The notes under the pieces were generated by a model that searched no databases, was not told the origin of the DNA, and was given only the letters and a program-made list of their open reading frames with translations. DNA of 64,000 nt from Polyodon spathula (Eukaryota > Chordata > Actinopteri > Acipenseriformes > Polyodontidae), in NCBI RefSeq assembly GCF_017654505.1, contig NC_054537.1, forward strand, positions 75,823,118 through 75,887,117. The letters run 5' to 3'. How positions within the stretch are numbered: position 1 is the first letter of the stretch; each line of letters opens with the position of its first letter. The position numbers and the translations under genes were made by a program. Below are positions 32,648-46,292 of this stretch, piece after piece.

Positions 32648-35399
32648 TGCTATTCAGTGTGGTAGTATGTGGTTTAAGGTTTTTTTTTTTTTTTTTTTTT
32701 TTGTCAGATAATTCCTTTTATATGCCATATATTGTAATACAATGTGTGATGTCCAATATGCAGCGCATCAGCTCTCTGCTCTCTAAGTCAAGCACCAAGG
32801 CTTCCTCTAGTAGACTTATTACCTGCCAAACATATTTTTGCATTGCAGCTTAATTTTCAAATAGGTTATGTTAGTACGCCAAGAATGTACCACATGCAAT
32901 AAATGGTTAAACAACAACAAAAAAAAAAAAAGTTTCCCCAGTCTACCAAAAAAGGGCTTCCTTCTACCAGGCAGCGGGCCATGGATACAAACATTGAGAA
33001 AGCTGGAAACAGCTTATTCTGTTTGTTTGTTTTTTAAAGCATGTGCCCCAGGGGTGCCAGCGTATTGCTAGATTAGTGTTGCATTATGATTTGTGTTCCT
33101 GTGAACTGGGAACTTGAAGTATCCAGCAAAATATGTTCTGTGTATTATTTGCATGAGATGTAATCTCTTTTTTCTTAAAATGAATGGCATTTTAGGGACC
33201 ATACATTTATGAGACAGTGATGTATTCATATTATCTAATTGGTGAAGGGTCTAACAACAGATGCAGTTTAGATCACTAAAATGGGAGCTGTTGTGTTCTA
33301 AGGTTTTAAAAACAAACTCTCCAGAGTGTCATTATAAAAGTCTCTTTGGTGTAATTTTGTCTTTAAAAAATATATGACATCACAAGCACTTCAGAGCTAT
33401 TCAATACACCTCCATTTAAATAATTGAAATAGACCCCAGAAACTTTAACATTGTATTGTGCTGTCTTGTGACAATATGGTACAGGAAACCAGAAGATACA
33501 GTAACCTATGGCTGTTGTGTGCAATGTGTAACTATAGCAAGCCAATTTAGTAAAGAACACATTTAGTCCTTAAATAGAAAAAAAAAAAACATACAGTATA
33601 ACTTATATAGTAGTTGCATTAGCTGTGTATGTAAATGTAATGTGTTGTTATACAAGAGAGGCATGTAACAAGGATTATAACACAAAGCAGCTCAGTTTAG
33701 CATGTTATGTGGTCTTGTGGGTTATACCAGTATTTTACACTTCTATTCACAGGTGGGAGCTTGGAGTCCTGGGTGCTCCTGGGGCAGTTTGTTAAAACAT
33801 TTATGCGCACATCAGTTCAATGTGACGTGTTTACAGTGGTTTATGTGTCCTGGAGCCACAGATTCTTCCGGAGCATTTCTCATTGGATGAATTGACAACC
33901 TGCCTGCTATTAACTTCTTAATCAGAAAATCTGTATTATGTTTGAGAATTTATGAATACATATGATTACTGTGTTTCACTATGGTAATACCATAGCAGAG
34001 TGTAGTAAAGCATAGTATAAGTGAAAGCTTAGTGTTAATGAATGCACAGGCAATCTTTTTAATAATAATAACTTTTTTCTGTATTAAAAGGCCAAAAGAG
34101 AACTTTATGACCATCCTAAACTATAAGAAAGGCTGTTAAATTACAGTAGTAGACAGCTAACAGTGGAAATCAAAAAGGACAAGACATCCTATTTCCAATT
34201 AGAACCACATTTCACTTGGCTGTCAGAAATGGCTAGCCATTGCATTGCTATGGAATGAGAGATGTTGATTCGGCAAGTTTACTTTTGAAACAACAAAAGG
34301 AACCTTTGTACCTATTGCAGTAAGAGAGCTGAGTCAGTTTTCAGGACGTTACAACATTTCTCACGTCATAGAAGTGACAAGACAGGTATGTTAAGGTGTG
34401 GCTGTGGTCTCCAAAAAAGCCACCTAGGAAAAAGTCATGAATAATGAATGAGGATCGGAAAATTGAATTATTTGTATATTTTTTACATGAACTCAAGTCA
34501 TAAGAGTATAACTTCTATACATACATGTGGTAATACTGTGCCATGGTTTACTCTAGAAAACCTTATTAAAATTATCTTATCAAAACAATCTTAAAGTTGG
34601 CCACATCCTTTGACGATAGCATGTCAGCCTTCAAAACCCCTATGCACAAATAACAAAAACAAATTCGCTTTGGAAAAGGGATAGTTTTTTATCAAATGCA
34701 ATCAACAAAGAATGGTTATTTCTGACCCACTGGGTCTTGTTTTGTATATAACACATTGGTGCATAAGCATACTAACCCAGCCCTGGAAACTATATGGCCA
34801 TGTGGTTCAATATACAGTTAAAATAAATTCAGCCAGATAAGACAACATGTTTTGAACACTGTTCAGTATCTGAAGCCCTGCATGGATCCTTTGGCAGTAG
34901 GTAAGAAGATACCATCCAAATCAAGGCCATACAAATAACCAACTCATCACAACCAAGACCATAGAAAATTATGTTTGCCTACAAAGCACACAAATAAAAA
35001 ACAAAACAAAACAAAAAAAAAACATGTGGACTTGGAAGAGGCTTAGACAGCTACCATCAAACTAATTGTTTTACAACCAGAAGATCAGTAACGATAACTT
35101 CCAAAAAGAACATAGAGTCATGCCATTTAATTGCATTCCAACCCAATTTAACCCCTGATTCTAACCCCGGCCTCTAGTGTTCTAAACATATTCTTATAAC
35201 AGTTGCCTTCTTTGGAACAAAGGAGTATCGGAATCAAGTTTATTTATAATGGTGTGTTCATTCTTAAAGCTCTTTACTACAAATCACCATTAGCATGAGA
35301 ATAAATAAAGTTACCATACCAGAAATAAACACAGGCATATAATCTTATTCTTTTAAAAATGTCATTAAAAAATTATTAATGGGCATGGCAGTGACTTAC

Positions 35400-35551
35400 C
35401 CCAGACGTAACAGTTTAGTGCTTCTCCAAAGAGAAACAGGGACATCACAAGTCCAACGCTAACCAAGAACAAAGCTGCCAAACCCAAAGGGCTAAACTTT
35501 CCGAGGAGAGGATAAACCCAAATGCCAACTGTGAAGTAAATCCAGCAGACC
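35400..35551 (-). CDS. ADTRP: ADTRP exon 5
   Basis: 152 nt between acceptor CTTCACAG and donor GTAAGTCA. Encodes [21 protein letters not shown] and [30 protein letters not shown]: the final two membrane segments and the GE-LN motif of the family. Ends in phase 1, so at least one short further exon is expected. Confidence 0.9.
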
Positions 35552-35855
35552 CTGTGAAGCATTCATTCACAACATTACGATGAAGTCACAACATTGTAAG
35601 TACAATCTTGCACAGACTGGTAACCTCATTTTATATTAGCCTAAAACAGTGAGTCCATACTGGATATGCCAAGGCAATGTCATTGTGTCCCAGCAATACA
35701 GGTTGTTAGAAAGTCAAAAAATCGATTTATTAAAGATTACTTTAAGTTTTAAGAGTTAATGTTTCAAGTGTTTAAACATTGTTAGTGCTAAAAAAAAAAC
35801 TGGCATAACCTAGCATATCATTTTAGTTATGGTGCTGCTATCCTGATAGTGGCTT

Positions 35856-35925
<70 letters not shown>

Positions 35926-38900
35926 AGAAATGATGAGAATAGTAAAATGCTAACAACCATCAGCTATCTTTGTTGTTTTGTTATCTGATTTTTAAACACT
36001 GCTATAAGAATACAGCAGCATACCAATTAACTTGAAATCCTTGGTATGGAGATTGGGCTGTTATGCGTAACAGAGATTAATAGACGGACCTTGGTTAAAT
36101 AAAAAGATTTGGGAACCCCAGGATACAAAGCTAATAGATTTGCATAAACTAGTAAGTATGCTAGAAATGGAGCTGGAAGAAGTGAGACAGCAACAGGATC
36201 TTGAGGAACTGGCACACCCACAATTCATGGAAGTCTGCATCACCCCTAACAGAATGAAAGCCACCAGGGAGATAGAAGGTCAGAACAGCTGGGTTCAGGT
36301 AGGCAGAAGCAGGGAAAAAAAGAAATTTCCTCAAACACAACCACCAGAAATCAAAACAACCAACAGATTTGAGTCACTTCAGAATTTTGATGAGCAGAAC
36401 CAACAACAAGAGAATGAAAGGAACAACATCCAGGACCCTACTGACAGTGGTGACCAGACAGCAAAAAGAAGGGAGGTCATGATTGTTGGGGACTCCATAT
36501 TGAGAAACACAGCAAGTTCAATTCGCAGTTTGGTCCCCCTTACTACAACAGTGTGCTGCCTTCCGGGAGCCTCAGTCAAGCACATCACTGAGAACGTGAA
36601 CAGGCTCCTAGAACGAACAGGAGACGACCCGGTAGTAGTCGTCCACATCGATACAAACAGCATTGGAAGAGACAGACCAAAATCCCAGGAAAACAAATTC
36701 AGAGAGCTAGGAAGGAAATTAAAAGAGAAAACCAAAACTGTGGTATTTTCTGGTATACTACCGGCACCTTGCAAAGGACCATATGGACAGCTGGAAATAA
36801 TTAATCAAAACACATGGCTGAAGACGTGGTGCACACGGGAAGGCTTCACCTATCTTGATCATTGGACCACATTCTACAACGAGGACTATCTGTATAGACG
36901 GGACGGACTGCACTTAAATAACAAGGGAACCAGTCTACTTGGAGAATAAATCCTCGAGCAGGTTCAGAAGCATTTAAACTAGAAAGGAAGGGGAGAGAAA
37001 TCAACAAAAAAACAGAAGGGAGACCGCATCAAAACAAGAACAACAACTCAGGTAAGACAACCATTAAATGTATTTATCTAAATGCTAGAAGTATCAGAAA
37101 CAAAATTCTAGAACTTGAAGCTACTGCACTAACAAGTAACTATGATGTGATAGGTGTTACTGAAACTTGGTTGTCTGAGAGTGATGGGGACGAATATAAT
37201 ATTTGTGGGTATACACTGTATAGGAAAGACAGGCAGGACAGAAGAGGAGGAGGGGTAGCGCTATACATAAAAAACAGTCTTGAAGCCCAGGAAAACCTGG
37301 AAAAAGAAAATAAAGCCAAATCAATATGGGTCAGAATAACTGACAAAAATTCAAAGGGCATAATAATAGGAGCATGCTATAGACCGCCAGATTCAGACGG
37401 TGAGCAAATAATCTGTTATACAATGACATTAGAAATGCGTGTAGCAAAGGAGAAGCCATACTAATGGGGGATTTCAACTTCCCCCATATAAAATGGGAAA
37501 ACCCAGTGGGTAGCACGAAGGATGAAATTGAAATGGTGGAAATGACAAATGACTGCTTCCTAACACAAATTGTCAAGGCACCGAAAAGAGAGGAGGCATG
37601 CCTTGATTTAGTCTTTTCGAAGACAGAATAACTAAAACAGAGGTCAGAGAACCACTGACAAACTCAGACCACAACATGGTCTTATTTGAAGTGTTTTTTA
37701 AAACCCCAAAAGTAATGACTAAAGCTAAGGTTTACAATTCTAGAAAAGCAAACTATGAAGGTATGAAACAGAGACTAACAGAAGTAGATTGGAGTAAAAT
37801 AAAGAAAACACCCACAGAAGAAGGATGGTTGTTCTTCAAAAATGTAGTACTAGAGGCGCAAAACAATTACATCCCTAAAGTAGACAAATCTAAATGTAAA
37901 ACTAAATTGCCAAAATGGTTTAATAGATCAATTAAAAAAAATATTCAGCGAAAAAAGGCACTTTATAGAGCATTAAAAAAGGACCAAAAAGAAAGTACGC
38001 AGAAAGAGTACACAGAACTGCAAACGCAAGTCAAAAAGGAAGTTAGAAAGGCCAAGAGAGAAATAGAAATGAACATTGCTAAGGGAGCTAAAACCAATTC
38101 CAAAATGTTTTTCCAATATTACAACAGCAAGAGAACATTCAAAGAGGAGATTAAATGTTTAAGAGATACAAATGGCAAAATCGTAGATGAAGAAAAAAAA
38201 ATAACAAATATATTAAATGATTACTTTTCTCAAGTTTTTACAAAGGAAGATACTGACAACATGCCCCACATGTCATCCAGTTCCTATCCAGTTTTAAATA
38301 ACTTTAGCATAACTGAGGTAGAAGTGTTAAAGGGACTAGGAGCTCTTAAAATAAACAAATCCCCTGGGCCAGATGAGATCCTCCCAGTAGTAATCAAAGA
38401 AATGAAGTCTCTTGACACAGGGGTGGTACCGACAGACTGGAAAATTGCAAAGGTAATACCGATCCACAAAAAGGGAAACAAAACTGAACCAGGTAACTAC
38501 AGACCAGTAAGCCTGACTTCTATTATATGCAAACTTATGGAAACTATAATAAGATCCAAAATGGAAAATTACCTATATGGTAACAGGGTCCTGGGAGACA
38601 GTCAACATGGTTTTAGGAAAGGGAGATCGTGTTTAACTAACTTGCTTGATTTTTTTGAGGATGCAGCATTGATAATGGATAATTGCAAAGCATATGACAT
38701 GGTTTATTTAGATTTCCAGAAAGCTTTTGACAAAGTCCCGCACAAAAGATTAATTCTCAAACTGAACGCAGTTGGGATTCAAGGAAACACATGTACATGG
38801 ACTAGGGAGTGGTTAACATGTAGAAAACAGAAAGTACTGATTAGAGGAGAAACCTCAGAATGGAGTGTGGTAACCAGTGGCGTACCACAGGGATCAGTAT

Positions 38901-41900
38901 TAGGTCCTCTGCTATTCCTAATCTACATTAATGATTTAGATTCTGGTATAGTAAGCAAACTTGTTAAATTTGCAGACGACACAAAAGTAGGAGGAGTGGC
39001 AAACACTGTTGTAGCAGCAAATGTCATTCAAAATGATCTAGACAAGATTCAGAACTGGGCAGACACATGGCAAATGACATTTAATAGAGAAAAGTGTAAG
39101 GCACTGCATGCAGGAAATAAAAATGTACATTATAAATATCATATGGGAGATACTGAAATTGGAGAAGGAATCTATGAAAAAGACCTAGGAGTTTTTGTTG
39201 ACTCAGAAATGTCTTCATCTAGACAATGTGGGGAAGCTATAAAAAAGGCTAACAAGATTCTCGGATACACTGTGAAAAGTGTTGAATTTAAATCAAGGGA
39301 ATTAATATTAAAACTGTACAATGCACTAGTAAGACCTCATCTTGAATATTGTGTGCAGTTCTGGTCACCTCGCTATAAAAAAGATATTGCTGCTCTAGAA
39401 AGAGTGCAAAGAAGAGCAACCAGAATTATTCCAGGCTTAAAAGGCATGTCATATGCAGACAGGCTAAAAGAATTGAATCTGTTCAGTCTTGAACAAAGAA
39501 GACTATGTGGCGACCTAATTCAAGCATTCAAAATTCTAAAGTGTATTGACAGTGTCGGTATTGACTTTTTCAGCCTGAAAAAAGAAACAAGGACCAGGGG
39601 TCACAAATGGAGATTAGACAAAGGGGCATTCAGAACAGACAATAGGAGGCACTTTTCTACACAGAGAATTGTGAGGGTCTGGAATCATCTTCCCAGTAAT
39701 GTTATTGAAGCTGACACCCTGGGATCCTTCAAGAAGCTGCTTGATGAGATTCTGGGATCAATAAGCTACTAACAACCAAACGAGCAAGATGGGCCGAATG
39801 GCCTCCTCTCGTTTGTAAACTTTCTTATGTTCTTATGTAGATTAGTTACCCTTTCAGAATGCAGGTCAAGAAAGAACCACACATGATGGGACAGGTTTAT
39901 TTACCAATACCAAATTCCTTCCAATCACTGTCTCTCCTATGTATCAATGATTGTATGACTTCCATAATTCAAAGGAAACCATGGGGCAAGTTTCTTATCC
40001 TCCTCAGTCCCTGTATCCATTTAAATAGATGTTTGGATTTTCAGTATAAAAGGTTTTTAGGTGCAGAAACCTAAAGTGCATTTAAATGGAGCCTTTATGG
40101 AACATTCTGGTGTGATTTATATTGTATTAAACAGTGCTTTTGTTAATCTTTGGAAACACTAAAGTATGACCAACTTATCCCTTTAATCAGGGTGAGGCAA
40201 CCTCCGACTTGGTCAATTAAATAATTAAGGGTCTGGTTGGAAGAAAGTCCTGCAGTGGATTGTATTGGAAGAGCCAAGGTTACCTACCCCTGATTTAAAG
40301 GGATATCTTGCCCCAAGAAAGTGAATGTAGAAATGTAGTGACACATCTTTCAATTCACCTATGGCTTAAGGTCAAGAAAATACAATTTATTGAAAAAAAC
40401 AGGGAGAGGGAACCCTCGATGAGACTAAGAAGTAAGATGCACTCCCTCTAACAACCTGTATTAACGCTCATCTGAACTGAAAAGGCAGTGAATGACAGAG
40501 TGGGCACCACCAGTAACAAGTCACTCCCTTTGGTGACTAGTTCATTTCACTGTGTAAAATTAGGCAGAACGGGTACATAAATATAGCTGAGAATCAACAA
40601 GCCAATATTTTAACAAGTCTTTCTCCTCTCTTACCAACTTATGTAGGCCACTGAAATGAGCACCAGAATGGCCAATCTATTTTTTCTCTTTGGATAGGTG
40701 TGTGGCTAAAGCAGGCTTTCTAACAGAAGCATTGGCAATACTATTGTGTGCTGCAATACAAATGTATAATTGTGGTTTATTGTACTGTGATAGTCAAATG
40801 GAAACGTTCCATTAGGTAGCTGCAAAAAACACAGACAGAATACAGGAATGCATTAGAGTCATTGTCTGTGTAGTCAAGGGCATCCAAGACCTTCACAGAA
40901 GAGAAAGACAAAGAAGAAAAAGAAGAAAAATATTTATACTACCACCATTTTGATCTTTGTGCCCTTGAAGGAATTCTTTATAGTCACCGAGTTTCTGGAC
41001 TTTTAATAAAATACATACAATTTTATATTCATATGTAAACCTTTGGAGAAGTATTTGAGCGCAGTTCAATGAAGCAGGTATACTGGCAATATATTCCCCA
41101 GTGAAACTGACTGTGTTGAAGATTCCCTTTAACAATATTATGAAACCATCATCTCTGACACTGCATGTGGGTAATTTTAGTGAAGTCAGCTATTGGAAAT
41201 TCATATTTTGGGGTATGTAAATGCCAGCAAGGACTAATGTATTTTAAGTTAGAGGACTGCATTTAAAACAACTCTTTAGATTTCAGATTGAAAAGCAAGC
41301 CAACAGATGTGAAAGTCTAATGTGTTAATAAACGGAGTTACCTACTGTAGCCCAAAAAATACAACTTATTTCAATGGGCTCCCTTAATACAGAGTGTTAT
41401 GGTGAGTTGTTCAAAACCCCAAACATTATTAAATAACACCCACAGCTTGCTTGGTTACATACAGATCTGGGGGAGAACCTTGCCCACAAGCAACCCCTGA
41501 AAACCCTCCACCCGCACCCTTGTTTGCATACTGACCCTGGAGCAGCGAACATGAATTCCCACTGACATGAAGCACTGCACCGCCGCATAATGTATTGTCT
41601 CAATAATTACAAGATAACTACTTTGTAATTGCTGTGCAATTTGTGCCGTGTAAATAAACACATTACCCAGTATGCAACAGTCCAAATCAAAAAGCTGCCC
41701 TTGGTTAAAAAAGTACATATTAACCCCCAATGTTTTTATTTTTATCTTAGTGTGGGAAGAATATTTTCTCTGAGGCCGCTGAAACCCATTTTCAATGAGA
41801 CCTGCTCAGACCTCAGTTGATTGAAGTGCTTTTTGTGCGGGGGCCAGTAGTCAAATCTACAATTCAGATGGGAAAGCCGTATGTATTAAGGAGGTGCATT

Positions 41901-44415
41901 CATTCGTTGTAGATAAACAGAGTTTACCTTTGTTTTGTTTAATATTCCAATTAATGTATTTAGGCTTGTATATGCAATGTTAGTATGAAAATTATTTTAC
42001 ATCTCTCCTCAGAAATTATAAAGAAAATATCTGCATTTCTACAGCAGACAAATGTTTAACACATTTGGAGCCTAGTGACCTAAAAACAACAGAAAAAAAA
42101 CCTGAAAAAAACTAAAACAAATCTACAAAGAAATTGTAAAGAAATATCCCCAGCAAACATGGTTGCACATGTTTGTTACTCTGATGTAATATTCTCATGA
42201 CCCCAAGCAAAGCCATAATTGTCATGTGTAAGTTGACCCCTTAACAATCAGGTGGATGTGCACAAAACTCAGCTGCCTCCCTTTGTGTATCTAGTGGGGC
42301 CACCTGGGAGTCTACAAACTGCTCTAACTTCTTGATTTCCTGCTGCTGGTCTAGCTGCTCTATCAGACTAGCTATCAGATCTTATTGCTTGTTTTCAACT
42401 CTGCAGCTAGTGCATAATGTACCAAACTGTTCCTCTGTACAAAGACCTGATATCTCTCCTACCAGATATTACACTCAGTGCACTGCACCAAATACACTCC
42501 TAGTTCTTTATACCCCTTCTCCGCTGGCACTTCCGATTCATGAGGGCTCACTGTGGTATAGGTACAAGTGGTTCTCCACTGGCTATTTGTCGAGCCGAGC
42601 AAGAACCAAACTGAAATTCTGGCCTCACAAGTTATATAAATCTGGCTCACAGCCGAGCCGGGCCGAGGGCGGGGTTAAGGATTTTCGTCATTACATTGCA
42701 TCAGTCAGTTCACTCCAGAAAGACAAACAACAAACATGGCAGGCAGTGAGTGTGATGAGAGAAAAGTACAGCCTTAGGACGCTGAGGAAGTGGCAGGATC
42801 TAGAGTGTTAAGGAAGATCTGGAGTCGTGAGTCAGAAATGAGAAAGTTTATGCCTGAATTTCTGACAATTTGAAGCAAATGGGCATAAACCATGGGTACG
42901 GTACACTTAACTCACACACTCAAAAACACAAAATTCTACCAAACTTATCAACCTTGACCTTTATTATATTAATATTAAGAAAAGTAATGCAGAAAATAAA
43001 AACATTCTAAACTTATTTACAAAAATAAAGTAAAACAGAATACAGCTGTACCATACACACAACCACGGCTCTCGTGCACCCAAACAAAAACAACTGTCCT
43101 TAAACGGAATATCTTTGGCAAATCATATTTTTAAAACCTTCTTTTTTCCCCTTCAGCAGAACTAATTGAACTTTATTAAGTCACTATAATCAGTAGAATT
43201 TGTTGATTTTAAAGAAATTCCTAAATATATTTACAAAATATAGAGAGAACCTACAAAAAAATATCAGACAGAGTGAAATATTGGGTGCATTAAATTATCT
43301 TTATTGTAGAAGGCTTTTACGCAACTGAACGGCTGTTTAGTCTATCTGTCTGTCAATCTCTGGCAGCTGAGGTTTGTGCACGCCCACCTGATCGTTAAAA
43401 GGTTAAATTGCACATGCCAGCCATGTTGTCACGAGAATATTACATCACTGTAAGAACCATTGCGCAGCTATGTTTGATTGGGATATTTTCTTTATAATTT
43501 ATTTGTAGATTTGTTTTTGTTTTTGTCAGATTTTTCAGAATGTTAAACTTGTTAAGCTTCCACACCTATAAATATGCACTTTAAATCCAGTTATATCGAA
43601 TATACCAGCTACCTGATACATTTTATGCTGACTGTGCTTTAAAGGGAAAGCTTTTCATAATTGTTTAATGAGAATAGTGTTAAATATCACAGGTGCCTCT
43701 GTAAATTTGTTTTTGTTTTTTTTCAGAATTATTTTTTAAATCACTAGGCTTCAAATGTTTTAAACATTTGTCTGCTATAGAAATGTCATGTTTAGGATTA
43801 GGTCTAAACATGAAGTTCTGTGTTGCATAATAACAATTGGATTAGTGATAGACACAATTCTCTACAGCTCTGTATAAAAGGGCTAGTCTTTCCCTATTTA
43901 TTCCCATGAAGCTGGTTGTGCCACTTTTTTCACTTTTTCAATGAGGAGGACATATATAAATTTATAGTATACTCAAATATTTATTTTTAAAACCATATGG
44001 TATGCTACATCTTTAACTGATTTGGGATGCTAAGTGGCTGAGGGTCTTGTTGAGATCTCTGTATACTTAAAGAGAAAACAAACGTGCACAAGGTGGTAGG
44101 GATCATAGCTAATTGTAATGGGAGTGGGCTGTTCTAGACACAAAATCAGTGATCCCTCAGCTGAAGAAATGTAATTGGAAATGTTCATACTAAAGTTGGG
44201 TATGTGCAAGTGCAGTAGGTTGAGCATCAAGTTTTATGGATCATAAACTTGTGTAATCTGTTTTGGGACCTAAATTTAGCACTGCTTTTAACCAGGCTGA
44301 TTAATCCCTTTTTCCCACGCAAACACAGCTATCTCTGCCCACAAAAATAGAGATATAGTGATGTTTAAGACCAAAGTGCCTGTGAGTTTGGATGTTTACA
44401 GACTTAAAATCAGAA

Positions 44416-44474
<59 letters not shown>

Positions 44475-46228
44475 CACAAAAGGTTTAAATGATTAAAAAA
44501 TATTTATTTCAGGACTTTTTGGACAAAAGCTGTGTAAAAACAAAAGTCATCACAAACTTGTTATAGACAGAGAGATAGATGTTAATGATGAGTTTGGCAG
44601 TCAGGCAAACAGGTAAGAGGAACTTGTTTTTAAGATCCTTCAATGTTATATCATATGAACTAACCCATTATTTCCTACTTCTAATTTATTTCAATAAAAT
44701 GTAAAAAGCAACTTGAAATATATCCCCATAGCTATTACATTCTCCTTGTTTAGAATCACTTTGAATATAATTTTCTATTTCAGTCCTCACAGCTCTATAG
44801 ACATCCTCATGAGTGGAATAACCAAGCACTCCATGAAGTAATCTGTTATATAGCACATACAGTGTTTGGAAAAAGTATGTTTAAACCTAATTTAAACAAT
44901 GGAATGTATTATTATTAATATGTTTGTTAATAAACACAAAACAGGGAACCTTACTACAGTATTCAAATTCATAGTAATACTATTATTATTATGTGAAAAT
45001 AATTAGAATAAGGGAAACCCTAGGGTTCTAGGTTTACACAGAAATGCATGAACATATAAATAAATACAAATTCATATATACATACACAGACAAATACATA
45101 TATACATAGATACATGTAAAAATATACTAGAAAATGCAAGCCAGGTATACAGAATATAATATAAATAAATAAAAACATCAATCAATCAATCAATCAATCA
45201 ATAAATAAATAAATAAAAATCTTTATAGCTCCTGAGCCATGTAAGAAAAAGGGGGCCCATAGTTAATTCAACTCATTGTATTCATCCTGAAATCTTGCTG
45301 TGAGTCTCTCCATAGATGCTTGATCAAAATGATATTTAACCACTGGGGATTAATGTGTTTTTTTCAGTTTAATCTCTTTTAGCAATGGTAAGGGATAGAA
45401 ATAAAACATTTTGTTTTAAAACAAGGTCACCTAGTAAACATACAGACAACGCTACAGGATAGACTTTAATCTCCACTTCTTCTTAGCAATGCAGGGTCAT
45501 TTGGAACAATTAGATTTTCCATGTCATTCTGTCGGTAGAGTTAAATAATTGCACGATATACATGCCCAAAATGAGATCCGTTCAAAAAAATAAAAAAATA
45601 AATAAATTGCCTTGTGATATTTCATATCGTTATCAAGATGTTCTAAGTATTAACAAGATGTGTCACATTTTGAATACTGGGATTTAAATTTAGTAATCCT
45701 TTCCAGAATGAAACAATGTGAATTTATTACAATACATTCCAGATTTGTTCTAAAACAAGAATTGAATTCTATTCCTGAACAGTTTTTAAAGATACTTACC
45801 ATTGAATGATTAAGCCAAGATGGAAATAGTTCATCGAAACTTTTGGGGTAAACCAGCTCTCTATCATATGTGAAGATTATCCAGAAGACTGCAACTACAA
45901 ACTGAAATCAGAATTGAAGTAAAGTTAATATAGGAACTAAGATGCCAACTCTTTATTGAGGGACTCGCTTATGTGGTCTCTGAATAAATGTAATTTGCAT
46001 TGTTGTGAATAAATACTTAAAGTTTGATAAAGTGAAATCAATTTAGACTTCTGTATTTACTTTCTTTAAAGTTACGACCTGAACGTATGCTTGTAACGAT
46101 CATCTACTGTTGACATATAAACCCATATGGAGAAGTAATATATTGCAGTATATGTCAAAGCAAATACAAATATATTTAAAATACATGCTAATATATTGTC
46201 CTCTTTCCTAAATATATGCTGTATAGTG

Positions 46229-46292
<64 letters not shown>

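Larger units (their letters stand above)
29900..35390. other. region downstream of ADTRP, no gene seen
   Basis: Besides microsatellites listed separately, no exon could be supported. The missing terminal ADTRP exon (probably about ten codons, lysine-rich in relatives) may lie here but is too short to identify by eye. Confidence 0.4.
36020..39838 (+). mobile_element. near full-length CR1-type LINE
   Basis: Non-LTR retrotransposon of about 3.8 kb with ORF1 (SGNH esterase), ORF2 (endonuclease and RT) and a 3' end of the CR1 type, finishing in the octamer-like CTTATGTTCTTATG rather than poly-A. It lies in ADTRP intron 4, antisense to the gene. The endonuclease part is frameshifted and RT has an internal gap, so it is inactive. 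The 5' boundary is approximate and no target duplication was found. A truncated copy of its 3' end occurs at 24003-24200. Confidence 0.93.

Noticed and set aside
32380..32853. 157-codon plus ORF
   Set aside because: Central part is GT/AT microsatellite and poly-T; flanks show no similarity.
42332..42811. 159-codon ORF in the foldback core
   Set aside because: No domain or repeat homology recognised; it lies within a non-autonomous-looking element and could not be distinguished from chance.
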